Of a stretch of 64,000 nucleotides of DNA, positions 44,425 through 55,581 are shown piece after piece. A program made the translations under genes and the position numbers. The notes beneath the pieces were generated by a model. The model saw only the letters and a program-made list of their open reading frames with translations, was not told the DNA's origin and did not search any database. Every line of letters begins with the position of its first letter. Positions within the stretch are counted from its first letter, which is position 1. Origin of the DNA: Conchocele bisecta (taxonomy: Eukaryota > Mollusca > Bivalvia > Lucinida > Thyasiridae); contig CM055265.1 in the NCBI GenBank assembly GCA_029237695.1, positions 123,464,834 through 123,528,833 on the forward strand, read 5' to 3'.

Positions 44425-45142
44425 TCATTCTCGAAGTATTGTCATTGACACGTACAACCCAACTCGCAATTCACATTGAAAACCCTCTGTCTTGAACTGA
44501 CGTAGCGCGCCCTGTACCGCGGCGCACAATTCTGACTTTCCAGTATATTTTACGCCCTGGAGCATACTTTTCCGCCACGGAAATAGAAAGAATTCTGCAG
44601 GGGCAAACTCTGGAGAGTCTGGGGCTTGCTCCAATACTGTAAACTCCAGTTTATCGAATGTCGTCTATACAACAGCACTCCTGTACGCCGCGGGTGCATT
44701 GACTTGGTGAAACATCACATGCTGATATCGAGACGTTCGCGCTTCTTGGGTATCGCATGCATGAGGTTAACAACCTCGGTATCCAGCGGGCACAAACAAT
44801 ACGCATACCTAAATGGTCTATAATAATACTGTAAGCTGAACATAGACAAATAATCATGTCATCAGCAAGTTCAGATAGGGATAACCTTCTATCATGTTGT
44901 AGGCGCGACTGAATTTCATCGACGATGTCCGACTTTGTGGCTTCAACAGGACGGGTCACGCGTTCATTTTGGAACCGCCCGAACCACTCGTATATCCTGC
45001 TGTGTGACATACAGTCGCCACCATAGGCCCGGATCATCATATCAATGGTTTCTGTTGCGAGATTTACCCAACATGGCACACAATTGTATTGAATTTCATC
45101 TGTTCGGTGGCCATTTTGTACTGCATCAAACATGGCCTCCAC
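44425..45142 (-). pseudogene. Mariner-like transposase relic with internal deletion
   Basis: This is the remains of an IS630/Tc1/mariner transposase. The N-terminal part (45142-44810) shows ETIDMMIRAYGGDCMSHSRI, YEWFGRFQNERV and DRRLSLSELADDM of the paired helix-turn-helix region, then SIIIDHLGMRIVCARWIPRL (the linker before the catalytic core). The frame is then lost. The C-terminal part (44640-44425) has DSPEFAPAEFFLFPWRKSML, which corresponds to the family's SPDLAPxD block, with the acidic residues changed from Asp to Glu. The catalytic core between them is missing, so the gene is dead. No TIRs were identified with confidence. Confidence 0.8.
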
Positions 45143-45958
45143 AAGATTGACGCATAATGTCAGAAAGTTATTTTGACTTCACCAACTTATGTACATTACG
45201 TTAGTGATTGCTTAATGACAAATTCATAATTGAAATATAATTAGTTTTCATACTGTGCCATATTCAATCAATCGAAAACGTCAAATTGTTGGCAAAAAGC
45301 TATTCTTGACGTCGCAAGTGCGCCCGGTCACAGGACATGACGTTACTATGGTTATCTGTCTTCAATTTTGCATAATCGAGTTTCGGTAAGTTACATGCCC
45401 AGTTGAAGAAAATATTTTTATTTGCAAATAACGTGAGTTTTTAGACAATTCACTTAAACATTAGTCTTTTACATGACTTTTCTTGGAATTTATTGAATTC
45501 CCCTCATATGTAAAGGCAACTTATGAAAATAATGCAACAAAGCATGAGTGAGCGCAAACGCCATCGAAAACCCTAACACACAATGTCCAAGAATATGACA
45601 GTGCATGTAATACATGTCTGTGTCAATCTTGCCAAGATGTCAACTATATTAAGGTTTGACAATGTACACGTTTACTCACGACTGGACATGGTCGAACGTT
45701 ATGATATGAACCTGTTTAGCTAGTAATTAAAGGGACACAACACAATATGGATGTAGATGGCCGCGGTCGATTCAGCCATATCTATTTTAGCAATATGTAT
45801 TTAGCAAGCAGTATTTATTTAGCAAGCAATATGACAAGCCAAATGCATATTCCATAAGGCTTACAGTAGAATGCACTTTGTGCGGATGAATGATAGCAAC
45901 TTTGGTGCGCCAAGGTTTACGAGCGCACCTATTAATGTGGGCGCACCAAAGCTATACA
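45143..45958. other. Non-coding spacer with a small hairpin
   Basis: A hairpin at 45900-45953 (TTTGGTGCGCC / GGCGCACCAAAG) lies just beyond the candidate polyadenylation signal and could be a 3' structure. Nothing else was recognised. Confidence 0.45.
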
Positions 45959-45964
45959 TTTATT
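45959..45964 (-). terminator. AATAAA polyadenylation signal candidate
   Basis: Minus-strand AATAAA overlapping the stop codon of the candidate exon at 45964-46339. Confidence 0.3.
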
Positions 45965-46339
45965 TATGTATTCTGAAGCCGAAGGGAGGCTCCAAAGGCC
46001 TCAATTTCGCCGGCAAGTTCCAGACAGAAAGGAGCAATTTCAGTTTCGATAAAGCGGTTCATTGAAGAACATTTATAAGCGTTTTCACCCGCACATACTG
46101 CTGTGTCGATATAATTTCGTATATTGTAAATATAATCAACCGCGACAAAGTAGAAATTGATGATAGATTGCAAATTGTAAGTTCTCCGATCCTGGGTAGG
46201 CTGTTTGTGAAGGGTGGATATCGAGTCTTCCCAATCGTGGCAAACACTGACGACTCTAGCGTCTTGGTGGTGGCCATCTATACGACCACATGCATGTTGT
46301 ATCGGTGTGCTAACCGTGTCTGTTTGGCCATAAATCGCC
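45964..46339 (-). CDS. Candidate terminal exon of an unknown host protein
   Basis: The minus-strand frame from an acceptor TACATTGCAG (46340) runs 124 codons to a TAA at 45964-45966. Five Cys are spread through it (HAC, SVC, AVC, YKC, PFC) with helical spacing, for example SVCHDWEDSISTLHK and NRFIETEIAPFCLELAGEI, which suggests a small secreted alpha-helical domain. AATAAA overlaps the stop (45959-45964), an unusually tight 3' UTR signal. The frame is open further upstream to 46593, so it could also be a longer exon. I do not recognise the family and found no partner exon. Confidence 0.35.
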
Positions 46340-47089
46340 CTGCAATGTATATACTTTGCGGCAGCATCAACAAATTCCAATAAATACATGTGTAATGATA
46401 TTGTCAATGACACGGTGTGCCATCTCAAGTAATATTGTGTGTGTCTGTAGCAAAGGGATATGGAGGCTGATACTGTCAATAGCCTACGCTTAGATAGAAT
46501 CAGATCAAACGAGATAAAAGGGGTGGGTGGGTAGGGTAATTTGGTGCGATTCGTCGAACGACTACCGCTGGAATGGCAGCACACCGATCCCAATATCCAC
46601 GTGTGGGTTGGACATCACGCTACATCGATGTGGCTAGTGACCCGTGACTTATCCGCGATTGGCTGGCGGCTTGTAAACAGCGGGGGCGGGGGGTCAGACT
46701 GGTCACTCATAACAAACTTTAATGTGTTGCTGACATTAAACGTAATTATTGCTACATTTCCGTCGGAAATATCATGCACATATGAGGTACTTTCGGTACT
46801 TTCATAACCGGTTCCATTCCAACAGCTGAATGACATATACATATTCCGGGGCCGCAGTACACGTGATGCAGGTTGCAGATTCTCCGCATCAACTTCAAAA
46901 TTTCAGTGCGACCGTTGTGAACTGGTCTGGTGATGTATTGTTAGGTTCTAGTAACGTCATGAGACACATGCATTACGTAGGTTTTGGTTGGCGCCGGAAT
47001 GAGCATTGACTACAGCCATAGTGAAACAGCGCGCGCTGTACGCTTGAACACGGCTGTGAGCGGTGTCAAACAACGGTAGTCATGTAACA
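46340..47089. other. Non-coding or unassigned
   Basis: Open frames on both strands around 46541-46842 lack recognisable motifs. A G-run occurs at about 46682-46692. Confidence 0.4.
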
Positions 47090-47330
47090 ATAACGGTTTC
47101 TGAACATCTATTGGCAATCTTAACTCGCAATCAAGCAGTTTCATTTGCTGATCCTGAACTGTAGCACAGCTCAGGCTCAGCCAAGCAAGCTACTGGATTT
47201 CAAGCATATGTCCAAGTATTTTGTAATAAAACAATTGACAAATATTGGACAGATAATTAGCGAGTGTGTACATGTACATTGACAAATATTGGACAGATAA
47301 TTAGCGAGTGTGTACATTGAAAGGCGACAG
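47090..47330. mobile_element. MITE family E, copy with local duplication
   Basis: It contains ACGGTTTCTGAACATCTATT, CTCGCAATCAAGCAGTTTCA and the GAACTGTAGCACAGCTCAGG palindrome. A 42-bp piece (TTGACAAATATTGGACAGAT ... GTGTAC) is duplicated in tandem at 47233-47316. Confidence 0.65.
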
Positions 47331-47559
47331 AAGCAAACGTGACGGAGAAGGTTATATTTTTGTATTACGACTAATATCAAAAGGAAAGTCACATATAAAA
47401 ATCGTGCACACATGATACCGAATAGTTATTCATGTGACAGTATGTATTACTGCTTTATCATTGGTGGGTCATAAACCATTTGAAGCAGATATACCCGGTG
47501 CAACCCGATACAAGAAACACGAATATTGTAGGATCAGATTGCATAAAGTGATATGTCAT

Positions 47560-47803
47560 ATGATACATGCTATGTGAGTTTGCACCTTCGGACATCTGCG
47601 TAACTTCATAACTTACCTATTATACAAAATTTACAATATTTTCCGTAAATGGCGTCAAAACTCGACACTCTTTTAAGATTACATGTGGAATTACTGTCAA
47701 TATTTCGTCAGCATTTGACTTTATTAATGAAAAATATTGTATAAACGTATTTAATGAAATTACGCAGATGTCCGAAGGTACAAAATCGCATGGCGTGTCT
47801 CAT
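47560..47803. mobile_element. MITE family A, copy 6 (full length)
   Basis: Left end ATGATACATGCTATGTGAGT, right end GGTACAAAATCGCATGGCGT then GTCTCAT. The TIRs extend inward through CCTTCGGACATCTGCGTAA. Confidence 0.85.
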
Positions 47804-48205
47804 ATGGAGTACAGGAGAAGTGAACATGGTTACCACATTCTATATTTTGAAAAAAAATACATTCATTTTCTAAGTGATAAAGTTGTCAAAAGTTGTTCAT
47901 TCGTGTTTGGGGAACTGGATGGATAGATAAGTAAACCACCGGAGGTTACTGATTCTACACAACTGTCCGCGTTCCGTGCACTTCATTTCATCAAATTATG
48001 TGACATATTAAGAATGTTATAAAAATTATATCGGAGTTGAGGCGGCATTGACATGACAGTGTATTGACTTTTCACATAGATCCTAAAACGCGCAAATACA
48101 TTTGGATCGATTCCCACAGTCTGTGATAGTGTGATATATATGCGTCTGTTGATTTCATGCACGGTTTAATGACTGACTGGTTTAAATCAGTCAAATTCAG
48201 ATCAG
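47804..48205. other. Non-coding spacer
   Basis: Nothing recognised. Confidence 0.4.
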
Positions 48206-48406
48206 TAGCCAATTTCACCAAAATTGCAAAGTATACTTATCTTGCTAAGTACACTTTGAGGGAGAAATTTTCAATTTAAGGATAAAATTATTAATTGTTA
48301 TCATACTGAATTAATTACATTATCACAGCCAAAATGGCTGTGGTAATGTAATACATTCAGTATAATAATTGTGCATAATTTCAATCATCAAATATATGCA
48401 GTCGTT
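48206..48406. mobile_element. MITE family B, copy 5 (right end missing)
   Basis: TAGCCAATTTCACCAAAATT start and central CACAGCCAAAATGGCTGTGG are present; the right TIR is lost after TATGCAGTCGTT. Confidence 0.75.
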
Positions 48407-48635
48407 CCAATGAAAATGATTCTAAAGTGCTGTCAAACAAGTCTTATTGAGAAACAAAGTCATAATACCAGTATGAAACAACAGCAGACGACAATTTACG
48501 CTTCCAGCAATCTAAGGGTTAATTACTAGTGTGTCCTTTAAATATTCATAAATAGTCCATGAACTTTGATTGCCTACCAAAGCCATGTAATTTACTTTCA
48601 GGCAGTTCAAATTATCAGGGTCTACCGGTCCACAC

Positions 48636-51010
48636 AAACGCCTGCGTTAATCTTGCCGAGATTATCAACGTTTCTGAACATCTACACAAGCGCCTGCGTT
48701 AATCATACCCAGATTATCAACGTTTCTGAACATCTACACAAACGCGTGCGTTAATCTTGCCCAGATTATCAACGTTTCTGAACATCTACACAAACGCGTG
48801 CGTTAATCTTGCCCAGATTATCAACGTTTCTGAACATCTACACAAACGCCTGCGTTAATTTTGCCCAGATTATCAACGTTTCTGAACATCTACACAAGCG
48901 CTTGCGTTAATCTGAACCACGTACATCAAAGCGCTGCGTTATCTGCCCAGATATCAACGTTTCTGAACATCTACACAAACGCCTGCGTTAATTTTGCAGA
49001 GATTATCAACGTTTCTGAACATCTACATAAACGCCTGCGTTAATTTTGCCCAGATTATCAACGTTTCTGAACATCTACACAAACGCGTGCGTTAATTTTG
49101 CAGAGATTATCAACGTTCCTGGACATCTAAACAACCGCCTACGTTAATCTTGCCGAGATTATCAACGTTTCTGGACATCTAAACAACCACGTACGTTAAT
49201 GTTGCGGATATTATCAACGTTTCTGAACATCTACACAAACGCCTGCGTTAATCTTGCCGAGATCATCAACGTTTCTGGACATCTAAACAACCACGTACGT
49301 TAATGTTGCGGATATTATCATCGTTTCAGGACATAACAACACCGACGTTAATGTTGCGGATATTATCAACGTTCAGGACATCTGAACAACCAGTACGTTA
49401 ATGTTGCGAGATATATCAGTTTTTTCTGGACATCTAAACAACCACGTACGTTAATTTTGCGGATATTATCAACGTTTCAGGACATCTAAACAACCACGTA
49501 CGTTAATGTTGCGGATATTATCAACGTTTCTGGACATCTGAACAACCACGTACGTTAATGTTGCGGATATTATCACGTTTCAGGGATCTGCGAGGAATAC
49601 AACGTCTGACATCTACAACCACGTACGTTAATGTTGCGGATATTATCAACGTCTGGTATCTATATCAACCAACGTTTCTGGACATCTTAAAAACACGTAA
49701 AGTTATGTTGCGGATATTATCCAACGTTTCAGGACATCTAACAACCACGACGTTAATGTTCGGATATTATCAACGTTTCAGGACATCTAACAACCACGTA
49801 CGTTAATTTTGCGGATATTATCAAACGTTTCAGGACATCTAAACAAACCACCAACGTAACGGATTAATGTTTGGACGGATTATTATTCAAGTAACTTTGG
49901 ACATCAAAACAACCACGTACGTTAATTGCGGATAATTATCCAACGTTTCAGACAACACATCTAAACAAAAACCACGTACGTTAATGTTTTGCGGATATTA
50001 TCAACGTTTCTGGACATCTGAACAACCACGTACGTTAATGTTGCGGATATTATCAACGTTTCTGGAGATCTACACAACCACGTACGTTAATGTTGCGGAT
50101 ATTATCAACGTTTCTGGACATCTAAACAACCACGTACTTATCAACGTTTCTGGACATCTAAACAACCACGTACGTTAATGTTGCGGATATTATCAACGTT
50201 TCTGGACATCTAAACAACCACGTACGTTAATTTTGCGGATATTATCAACGTTTCTGGACATCTAAACAACCACGCACGTTAATGTTGCGGATATTATCAA
50301 CGTTTCTGGACATCTAAACAACCAGGTACGTTAATGTTGCGGATATTATCAACGTTTCTGGACATCTAAACAACCACGTACGTTAATGTTGCGGATATTA
50401 TCAACGTTTCTGGACATCTAAACAACCAGGTACGTTAATGTTGCGGATATTATCAACGTTTCTGGACATCTAAACAACCAGGTACGTTAATGTTGCGGAT
50501 ATTATCAACGTTTCTGGACATCTAAACAACCAGGTACGTTAATGTTGCGGATATTATCAACGTTTCTGGACATCTAAACAACCACGTACGTTAATGTTGC
50601 GGATATATCAACGTTTCTGGACTCTAAATAACCAGCACTTGGATATTATCAACGTTTCTGGACATCTAAACAACCAGGTACGTTAATGTTGCGGATATTA
50701 TCAACGTTTCTGGACATCTAAACAACCACGTACGTTAATGTTGTGGATATTATCAACGTTTTCGGACATCTACACAAGTGCCTGCGTTAATCTTGCCGAG
50801 ATTATCAACGTTTCTGGACATCTAAACAACCGCCTGCGTTAATCTTGCCGAGATTATCAACGTTTCTGAACATCTACACAACCACCTACGTTAATTTTGC
50901 CCAGCTTATCAACGTTTCTGAACATCTACACAACCACCTACGTTAATTTTGTGGAGATTATCAACGTTTCCGGACATCTACACAAGCGCCTGCGTTGATA
51001 TTACGCAGAT
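48636..51010. repeat. 52-bp minisatellite, about 45 units, derived from MITE family E arm
   Basis: Each unit is a variant of TGCGTTAATCTTGCCCAGAT + TATCAACGTTTCTGAACATC + TACACAAACGCC. Two classes exist: type 1 (GCCTGCGTTAATCTTGCC, CTGAACATCTACAC) at both ends, and type 2 (CACGTACGTTAATGTTGCGG, CTGGACATCTAAAC) filling the middle from about 49170 to 50760. Units between about 49380 and 49990 carry many small insertions and deletions. 52 is not a multiple of three, so no repeat protein is encoded. A full family E element follows at 51115, and the unit equals its left arm. Confidence 0.95.
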
Positions 51011-51114
51011 TATCAATGTTATTATTATTTGTTGCACTGTGAAATATCGTGTTTTGTGATAGTTATGTATCTTTAATATATTAATTACAAATGTACAAGC
51101 TCAGTGTTGCCAAG

Positions 51115-51335
51115 TATGCACGACCACCTACGTTAATCTTGCCCAGAGTATCAACGTTTCTGAACATATATTGGCAATATCAACTCCCAATCAAGCAATT
51201 GTATTGTCTGAGCCTGAGCTGTCACACAGGAGAGGCTCAGCCAACCCATTAGCTTGATTTGAAGCACAATTTTCAAATGTTTTGAAATAAAGAAATGGAC
51301 AAAGATTAACATAGGTGGTAGTGTAGCATACATGT
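51115..51335. mobile_element. MITE family E beside the minisatellite
   Basis: It starts CACGACCACCTACGTTAATC and CAGAGTATCAACGTTTCTGA (the minisatellite unit), then CTCCCAATCAAGCAATTGTA, the GAGCCTGAGCTGTCACACAG block, and ends ATAGGTGGTAGTGTA. Confidence 0.75.
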
Positions 51336-51671
51336 ACGTACATTTGTACTGGACGCTATTCAGATACAGAAATATACACTTTCCTCACATGATCATGACA
51401 CTGTATTATGATATAGGCGGAAGTTTTATGTGCTTGCGTGCAAAACAAACGATCCAAACCGATATCATCATACAAATGTAAAGTATAATGTACATGTATA
51501 AGGTAATGGTATTATGTGACGTGCCATGATCCCATGGGGTATCTTGTATAATGATCGTTTTTACTGTATATTTTAACCAAATACCCCGCATATACCATAT
51601 TCGCTGTGTCTTTTAAGTTTCATATCTCTTTATGTCTCTCTCTCTCCATCCATTTATCCATCCATCCATCC

Positions 51672-52207
51672 ATGAAACACCTTTCTAAACAATGTACAAA
51701 ACAACAAAACAATTAAAATGCGCCCGGTTTGAATATTAACTAATTATGAAAGGTACTAAACTGGCATTCGTCACCATAAGAAAATGCCACACGAAGTCGT
51801 ATTTTTTACTCGCCTATACAACGTGTTGCATCGTGTCGAAACAGCTGTTTGGCGTGGATATTCGGCATATATTTTACAGTTGCTAATACATTAACATAAA
51901 TCTCAAAGATTTCGAGTGTAAATTGCACTAAAAACGTGTCTCACTAACCTAAATTCGCTTTTTAAAATCGAGCACATTCACTTCCTCATTATCAATAAAT
52001 ATTAGCCGCCATCTTTGAAAATATTTCACGTGCACGCTGTGGTTTGGTTGGTTACTGGAGACTGACTTCATTTTCCATTAGCCAACCAAATCACTGCGTG
52101 TCACGTGATTGGATGCCAGTTTAGTACCTTTTATAATTACATAATCTTCAGACCCGGGCGCATTTGAATTGTTTTGTACATTGTTTAGAAACTAAGATGT
52201 TTCATGT
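51672..52207. mobile_element. TIR element family I (about 535 bp)
   Basis: Inverted ends begin CATGAAACACCTTTCTAAAC and, complemented, CATGAAACATCTTAGTTTC. They extend about 100 bases through ACAATGTACAAAACAA, AAATGCGCCCGG and AAGGTACTAAACTGGC. A second inverted pair, CACGTG/GGTTGGTTA and TAGCCAACCAAATCA/CACGTGA, is in the centre. A short CTCTCTC and CCAT repeat precedes the left end. Confidence 0.8.
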
Positions 52208-53986
52208 ATATACAAACAATAATTGAGCATCCAAAAGACGCTAGAATCCAGTTTCACCTGTTCTGCCGTTTGACAAATAACTCAAAATGTGAATTAGAAC
52301 ACATGATATAATGTAGCTAATCACATGTAGAAAACTCCGGAGAACGGACTCCTATCAATTATATTGCACCAAACTGTAAAATACTTGCACAAAGATGTAG
52401 CATTACTATAACACTATTAAGAACACAATGTATGATAACATGCCTCAATTATGCATTTATACATGTATACAGCTACATCCATGAAACAACTACAGGCCCG
52501 CAACATTATTCCTACCTCAATAATCAACATGCTATGATATTAGTATGCGTAATGGAGGCATTAATTAGCTGGTGTCTTTTGTACATTATGAATGTTTGAT
52601 ATTTATAGCGGTAATACGGCTTGTAGTCCCATATGTATAATACATGTACCATGCCAGGCTATGTTGAGCATAGTATTTCTAGATATCACATACACAACAC
52701 TATGGAACATAATCAAAGGTGTATCGTTTAGAGGTTACGGGCGTTTAAATGGATTTATTGTGGCCATTTGTTGGAATATTCTGAAGTGAACACGTAAAAC
52801 GGCAACACAATATTCGGATTAAAACATATGTAGATATGTATAGGTTATTTGATTTATATGTGGATATATGCATGAGTTCCGCAGATTGCGATATTGCTTG
52901 GCGGAACGAGTGGCATATATTGACATACAAATCAAATAACCTTTGTATTATATACGTGCACCACTCGCAATTTATATACGCCTAAAAATTATACAAATTA
53001 TAAATAAAATAAACAAATTAGTGGTGATTGCGAAGGGACTATTTTGCCAGGTGAAACGAAGTTTCGGCACTGACCAATATGAGCTCATTCAATATGATTT
53101 AGAAGGGACTCTTTTGCGAGGTGAAACGTAGTTCCGGCACTGACCAATATTATCTCACGAGACGTCAATATGGAACAATAATGGCTTGCTTTGTATTGCG
53201 TTTCAATACTAAACGAAAGTACGTATATAATCAGTAACACGATTTAACAGAATTTTCAAATTCTTCGTTTTTTACCCATGGCAAAGTCCTCTAATTCTGT
53301 CGTTAAGTCAAAAGTTTGTAGAAAAACAATCAAAAATAAAATACACTAATTTGCTCATAAAATCTCCTGACGTGTATCTTTTTAAATTTGTATGCACATA
53401 ATACATCGAATGAAGAGGTGCAAATGGTGCATTATATATTCCATTCGCGCCCCGAATAAGCAAATTACAGGGTAAATAACGTGAATATTCGACATAAATA
53501 AAACTCGATAATGACATAAAAAAATTCAAACTTGTACGTGTTCGTTACGTCATAACGTTAACACGGGTAAACTATGTAGCAATGAATATAGTATTCATGA
53601 ATAAAAGGTTATATATTAAGATGTTATTTTTTCATCCTATTCAACCTTAAGTGTGTTCTGATCCTTGGAGGTGACGTTCTATGATAAACAGGATTTCAGG
53701 AATTTACATTTTTGAAACTCGCGAACAATTCAGCTCGCCAGAGCCTACGTGCTTTAATTATGTACGTCTCATGTCTTATATATCCTATACAATTAAACCT
53801 CATTATTGGATATGACGGTGAGTACATGTATGTATATGTTTTATTGATTTATTGACTTGCGTCAATTATGCTAAAGTTGAGTTTCACTTTGTACTCGTGG
53901 ATGCTGTCAAGCATGTATACGTGCGACGTCATGACATTAATACAGGAGAACGCGTCATCTGGGGTATTTGTGTGTTAATGATACTA
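52208..53986. other. Non-coding spacer with a hairpin and a short duplication
   Basis: A hairpin at 52841-52943 (AGGTTATTTGATTTATATGT ... CAAATCAAATAACCT) is present. A 70-bp tandem duplication at 53028-53140 repeats GCGAAGGGACTATTTTGCCA / AGGTGAAACG / CGGCACTGACCAATAT. No gene was found. Confidence 0.55.
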
Positions 53987-54300
53987 AGTAGCATATGGGA
54001 GTCAAAATGATACCAGGTCGATTTGCCACACCACCACGCTACGCAAAAGGGCATCATTGACTCCTATATACTACTAGCGTTTTAGTGACCGATCGATGTG
54101 GTACCAGGTCGATTTGGTATGTCAGCACAGTATGTGCGGTGGTCTTCAAAAGGGGTGTCAGTAATTCCCCTATACTACTATTGACGCGATCGATATGACA
54201 TCGCCGTCAATCGTCGCGGGTAGCGGTGGTATCGACTGCATCTCAATTTGGTCTGGGCTACCGTCATAGTACCCCTACTACTTTACTATAGCGCACCACC
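53987..54300. repeat. Terminal hairpin and iterated tip motifs of element 2
   Basis: AGTAGCATATGGGAGTCAAA at 53987 pairs with TTGACTCCTATATACTACT ending at 54075. Similar tip-like phrases follow: CCCCTATACTACTA (about 54160-54180) and CCCCTACTACTTTACTAT (about 54273-54290), as if the end had been duplicated several times. GTACCAGGTCGATTTG is also repeated (54023, 54099). Confidence 0.7.
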
Positions 54301-54431
54301 GATTTCGGCTACTGTTATGATCGAGTTCCCTATCAAAACATACGTCATTTGCTAAGTGCGAATCTACTATCGCTATCTCCCCCTTTTAGACATAACGAAT
54401 GCCTTTAGTTATATCATTACTATTTACAATA

Positions 54432-54728
54432 ATGCCGAGAGCTCCGAGTAGGTGTAAGTGGTTACAAATCGGCAGTCTAGAGAGATGCCCTCGTATGGGA
54501 ATCTTCGACCACTGTAAACACCATCGATCGTGGTTGAGAAAGCGAGCCACAGAACCGCATCATTGTAGGAGTTGCAGAATCGGAACTCGGTCTGAGTCGG
54601 CGCTATGTACTTCTTGTGGTGCCTCTCGAGTCAAACATAGAATGATAAATAGAGAAAAACGAGCCCGTAGATTTTTCAGAGGAGTATTAGAGGAGCCCGA
54701 AAATAAGTTTCCTCATCTACTCGAGTAG
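54432..54728 (+). CDS. Small Cys/His-rich basic protein (element 2)
   Basis: This frame of 98 residues starts MPRAPSRCKWLQIG. It contains CPRMGIFDHCKHH near residue 20, and HHCRSCRIG with CTSCGAS near 45-65, giving two C-x2-C knuckles 15 residues apart, a likely zinc ribbon. The tail KRARRFFRGVLEEPE is basic then acidic. It is the first gene inside the left end. An ATG 33 bases upstream is possible, but its extra residues are hydrophobic and unlike the rest. Specific function is unknown; nucleic-acid binding is a reasonable guess. Confidence 0.5.
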   Translation: MPRAPSRCKWLQIGSLERCPRMGIFDHCKHHRSWLRKRATEPHHCRSCRIGTRSESALCTSCGASRVKHRMINREKRARRFFRGVLEEPENKFPHLLE

Positions 54729-54840
54729 AATCCATTTTAATCTATAAATGGATGAGCTGAAGGTACAGCTGGCACTGTCTGACTGTACGGCGGTGGTATG
54801 CCATCTCTTTGACGTCCTACTAGACACGCGGCCATACACG

Positions 54841-55381
54841 TTAAGTCCCTAGGCGCTCGACCATGGTTCGTCCGTCCATTATTAATTTGTTTACATCATC
54901 GTCCGAGAGTACGTTGTTTACTGATCTGGCACCGGCGGCCTTTGCGCGGATATCGGATTTCAGTTCTTGATATCGTTTCCATTCGGCCGTGATGGTTTGG
55001 AACTCGTCGTCCGACATTTCGTTGTTGGCCAGCGCTTTGCTCTCCAAAAAGTATATACTATTGTTATTCGCGCGCGCTCGAGAATTGCGATTCGGTCATG
55101 CGTTTTACGTCGCCCGTCTAGGCGTCTAGGCATCTAGTTATCAGTCCCACTAGTCATGCAGAAAAGTACAGCACCTGCGGAGACTGCGCTCAATCCGACT
55201 GCGAGCCTCGAGTGTAGATAAAAGGGAATATGCTAGTGAGACCGCGAGCGAGCGAAACCGAGGCCAAAGTGGTATTAACATCGTCGACCGTATTAATCGC
55301 TCATCTGTATGTTTTAGCCAGACCCGTGCGGATAGTTTCCTCTCGAAGGAGCAGAGATTGAATCTCAACGATCCTGTTCAT
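54841..55381 (-). pseudogene. Polinton coiled-coil/membrane protein, broken
   Basis: Starting from ATG at 55381 the frame opens with NRIVEIQSLLLREETIRTGL, then is stopped at about 55303. The continuing part has AINTVDDVNTTLASVSLARG and a hydrophobic stretch, with more stops around 55190 and 55150. The C-terminal half (55047-54841) is open: NNEMSDDEFQTITAEWKRYQ then ELKSDIRAKAAG. From memory, this order (EIQ-start, VDGV-like block, hydrophobic segment, SDEEF..ExxKY..LK helix) matches a small coiled-coil protein often found in Polintons, perhaps a virion or membrane component. At least three stops or shifts make it a pseudogene. Confidence 0.6.
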
Positions 55382-55581
55382 TCTACAAGATGTGGGAGCC
55401 GGCACTGACGCCGGCAGGGTGGGGTAAAGTTCCATTATAGATAGAGCTCGAATAAACATCCGAAAACATTCGATGCAGCTGTAGTTTCACTTGTTTTCGT
55501 AACGAAGTTAATACATGCACCAGCGGAGATTGGAGTAGCGAAAACATCGAAGTCGGTTCGGGCTCATTTTTTCTTACTCAC
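55382..55581. other. Intergenic region of element 2
   Basis: No gene. It contains an inverted GCCGGC/GCCGGCA pair (about 55399-55413). Confidence 0.4.

Noticed and set aside
48636..51010. CRISPR array
   Set aside because: Units are continuous 52-bp tandem repeats without unique spacers, and the context is animal nuclear DNA.
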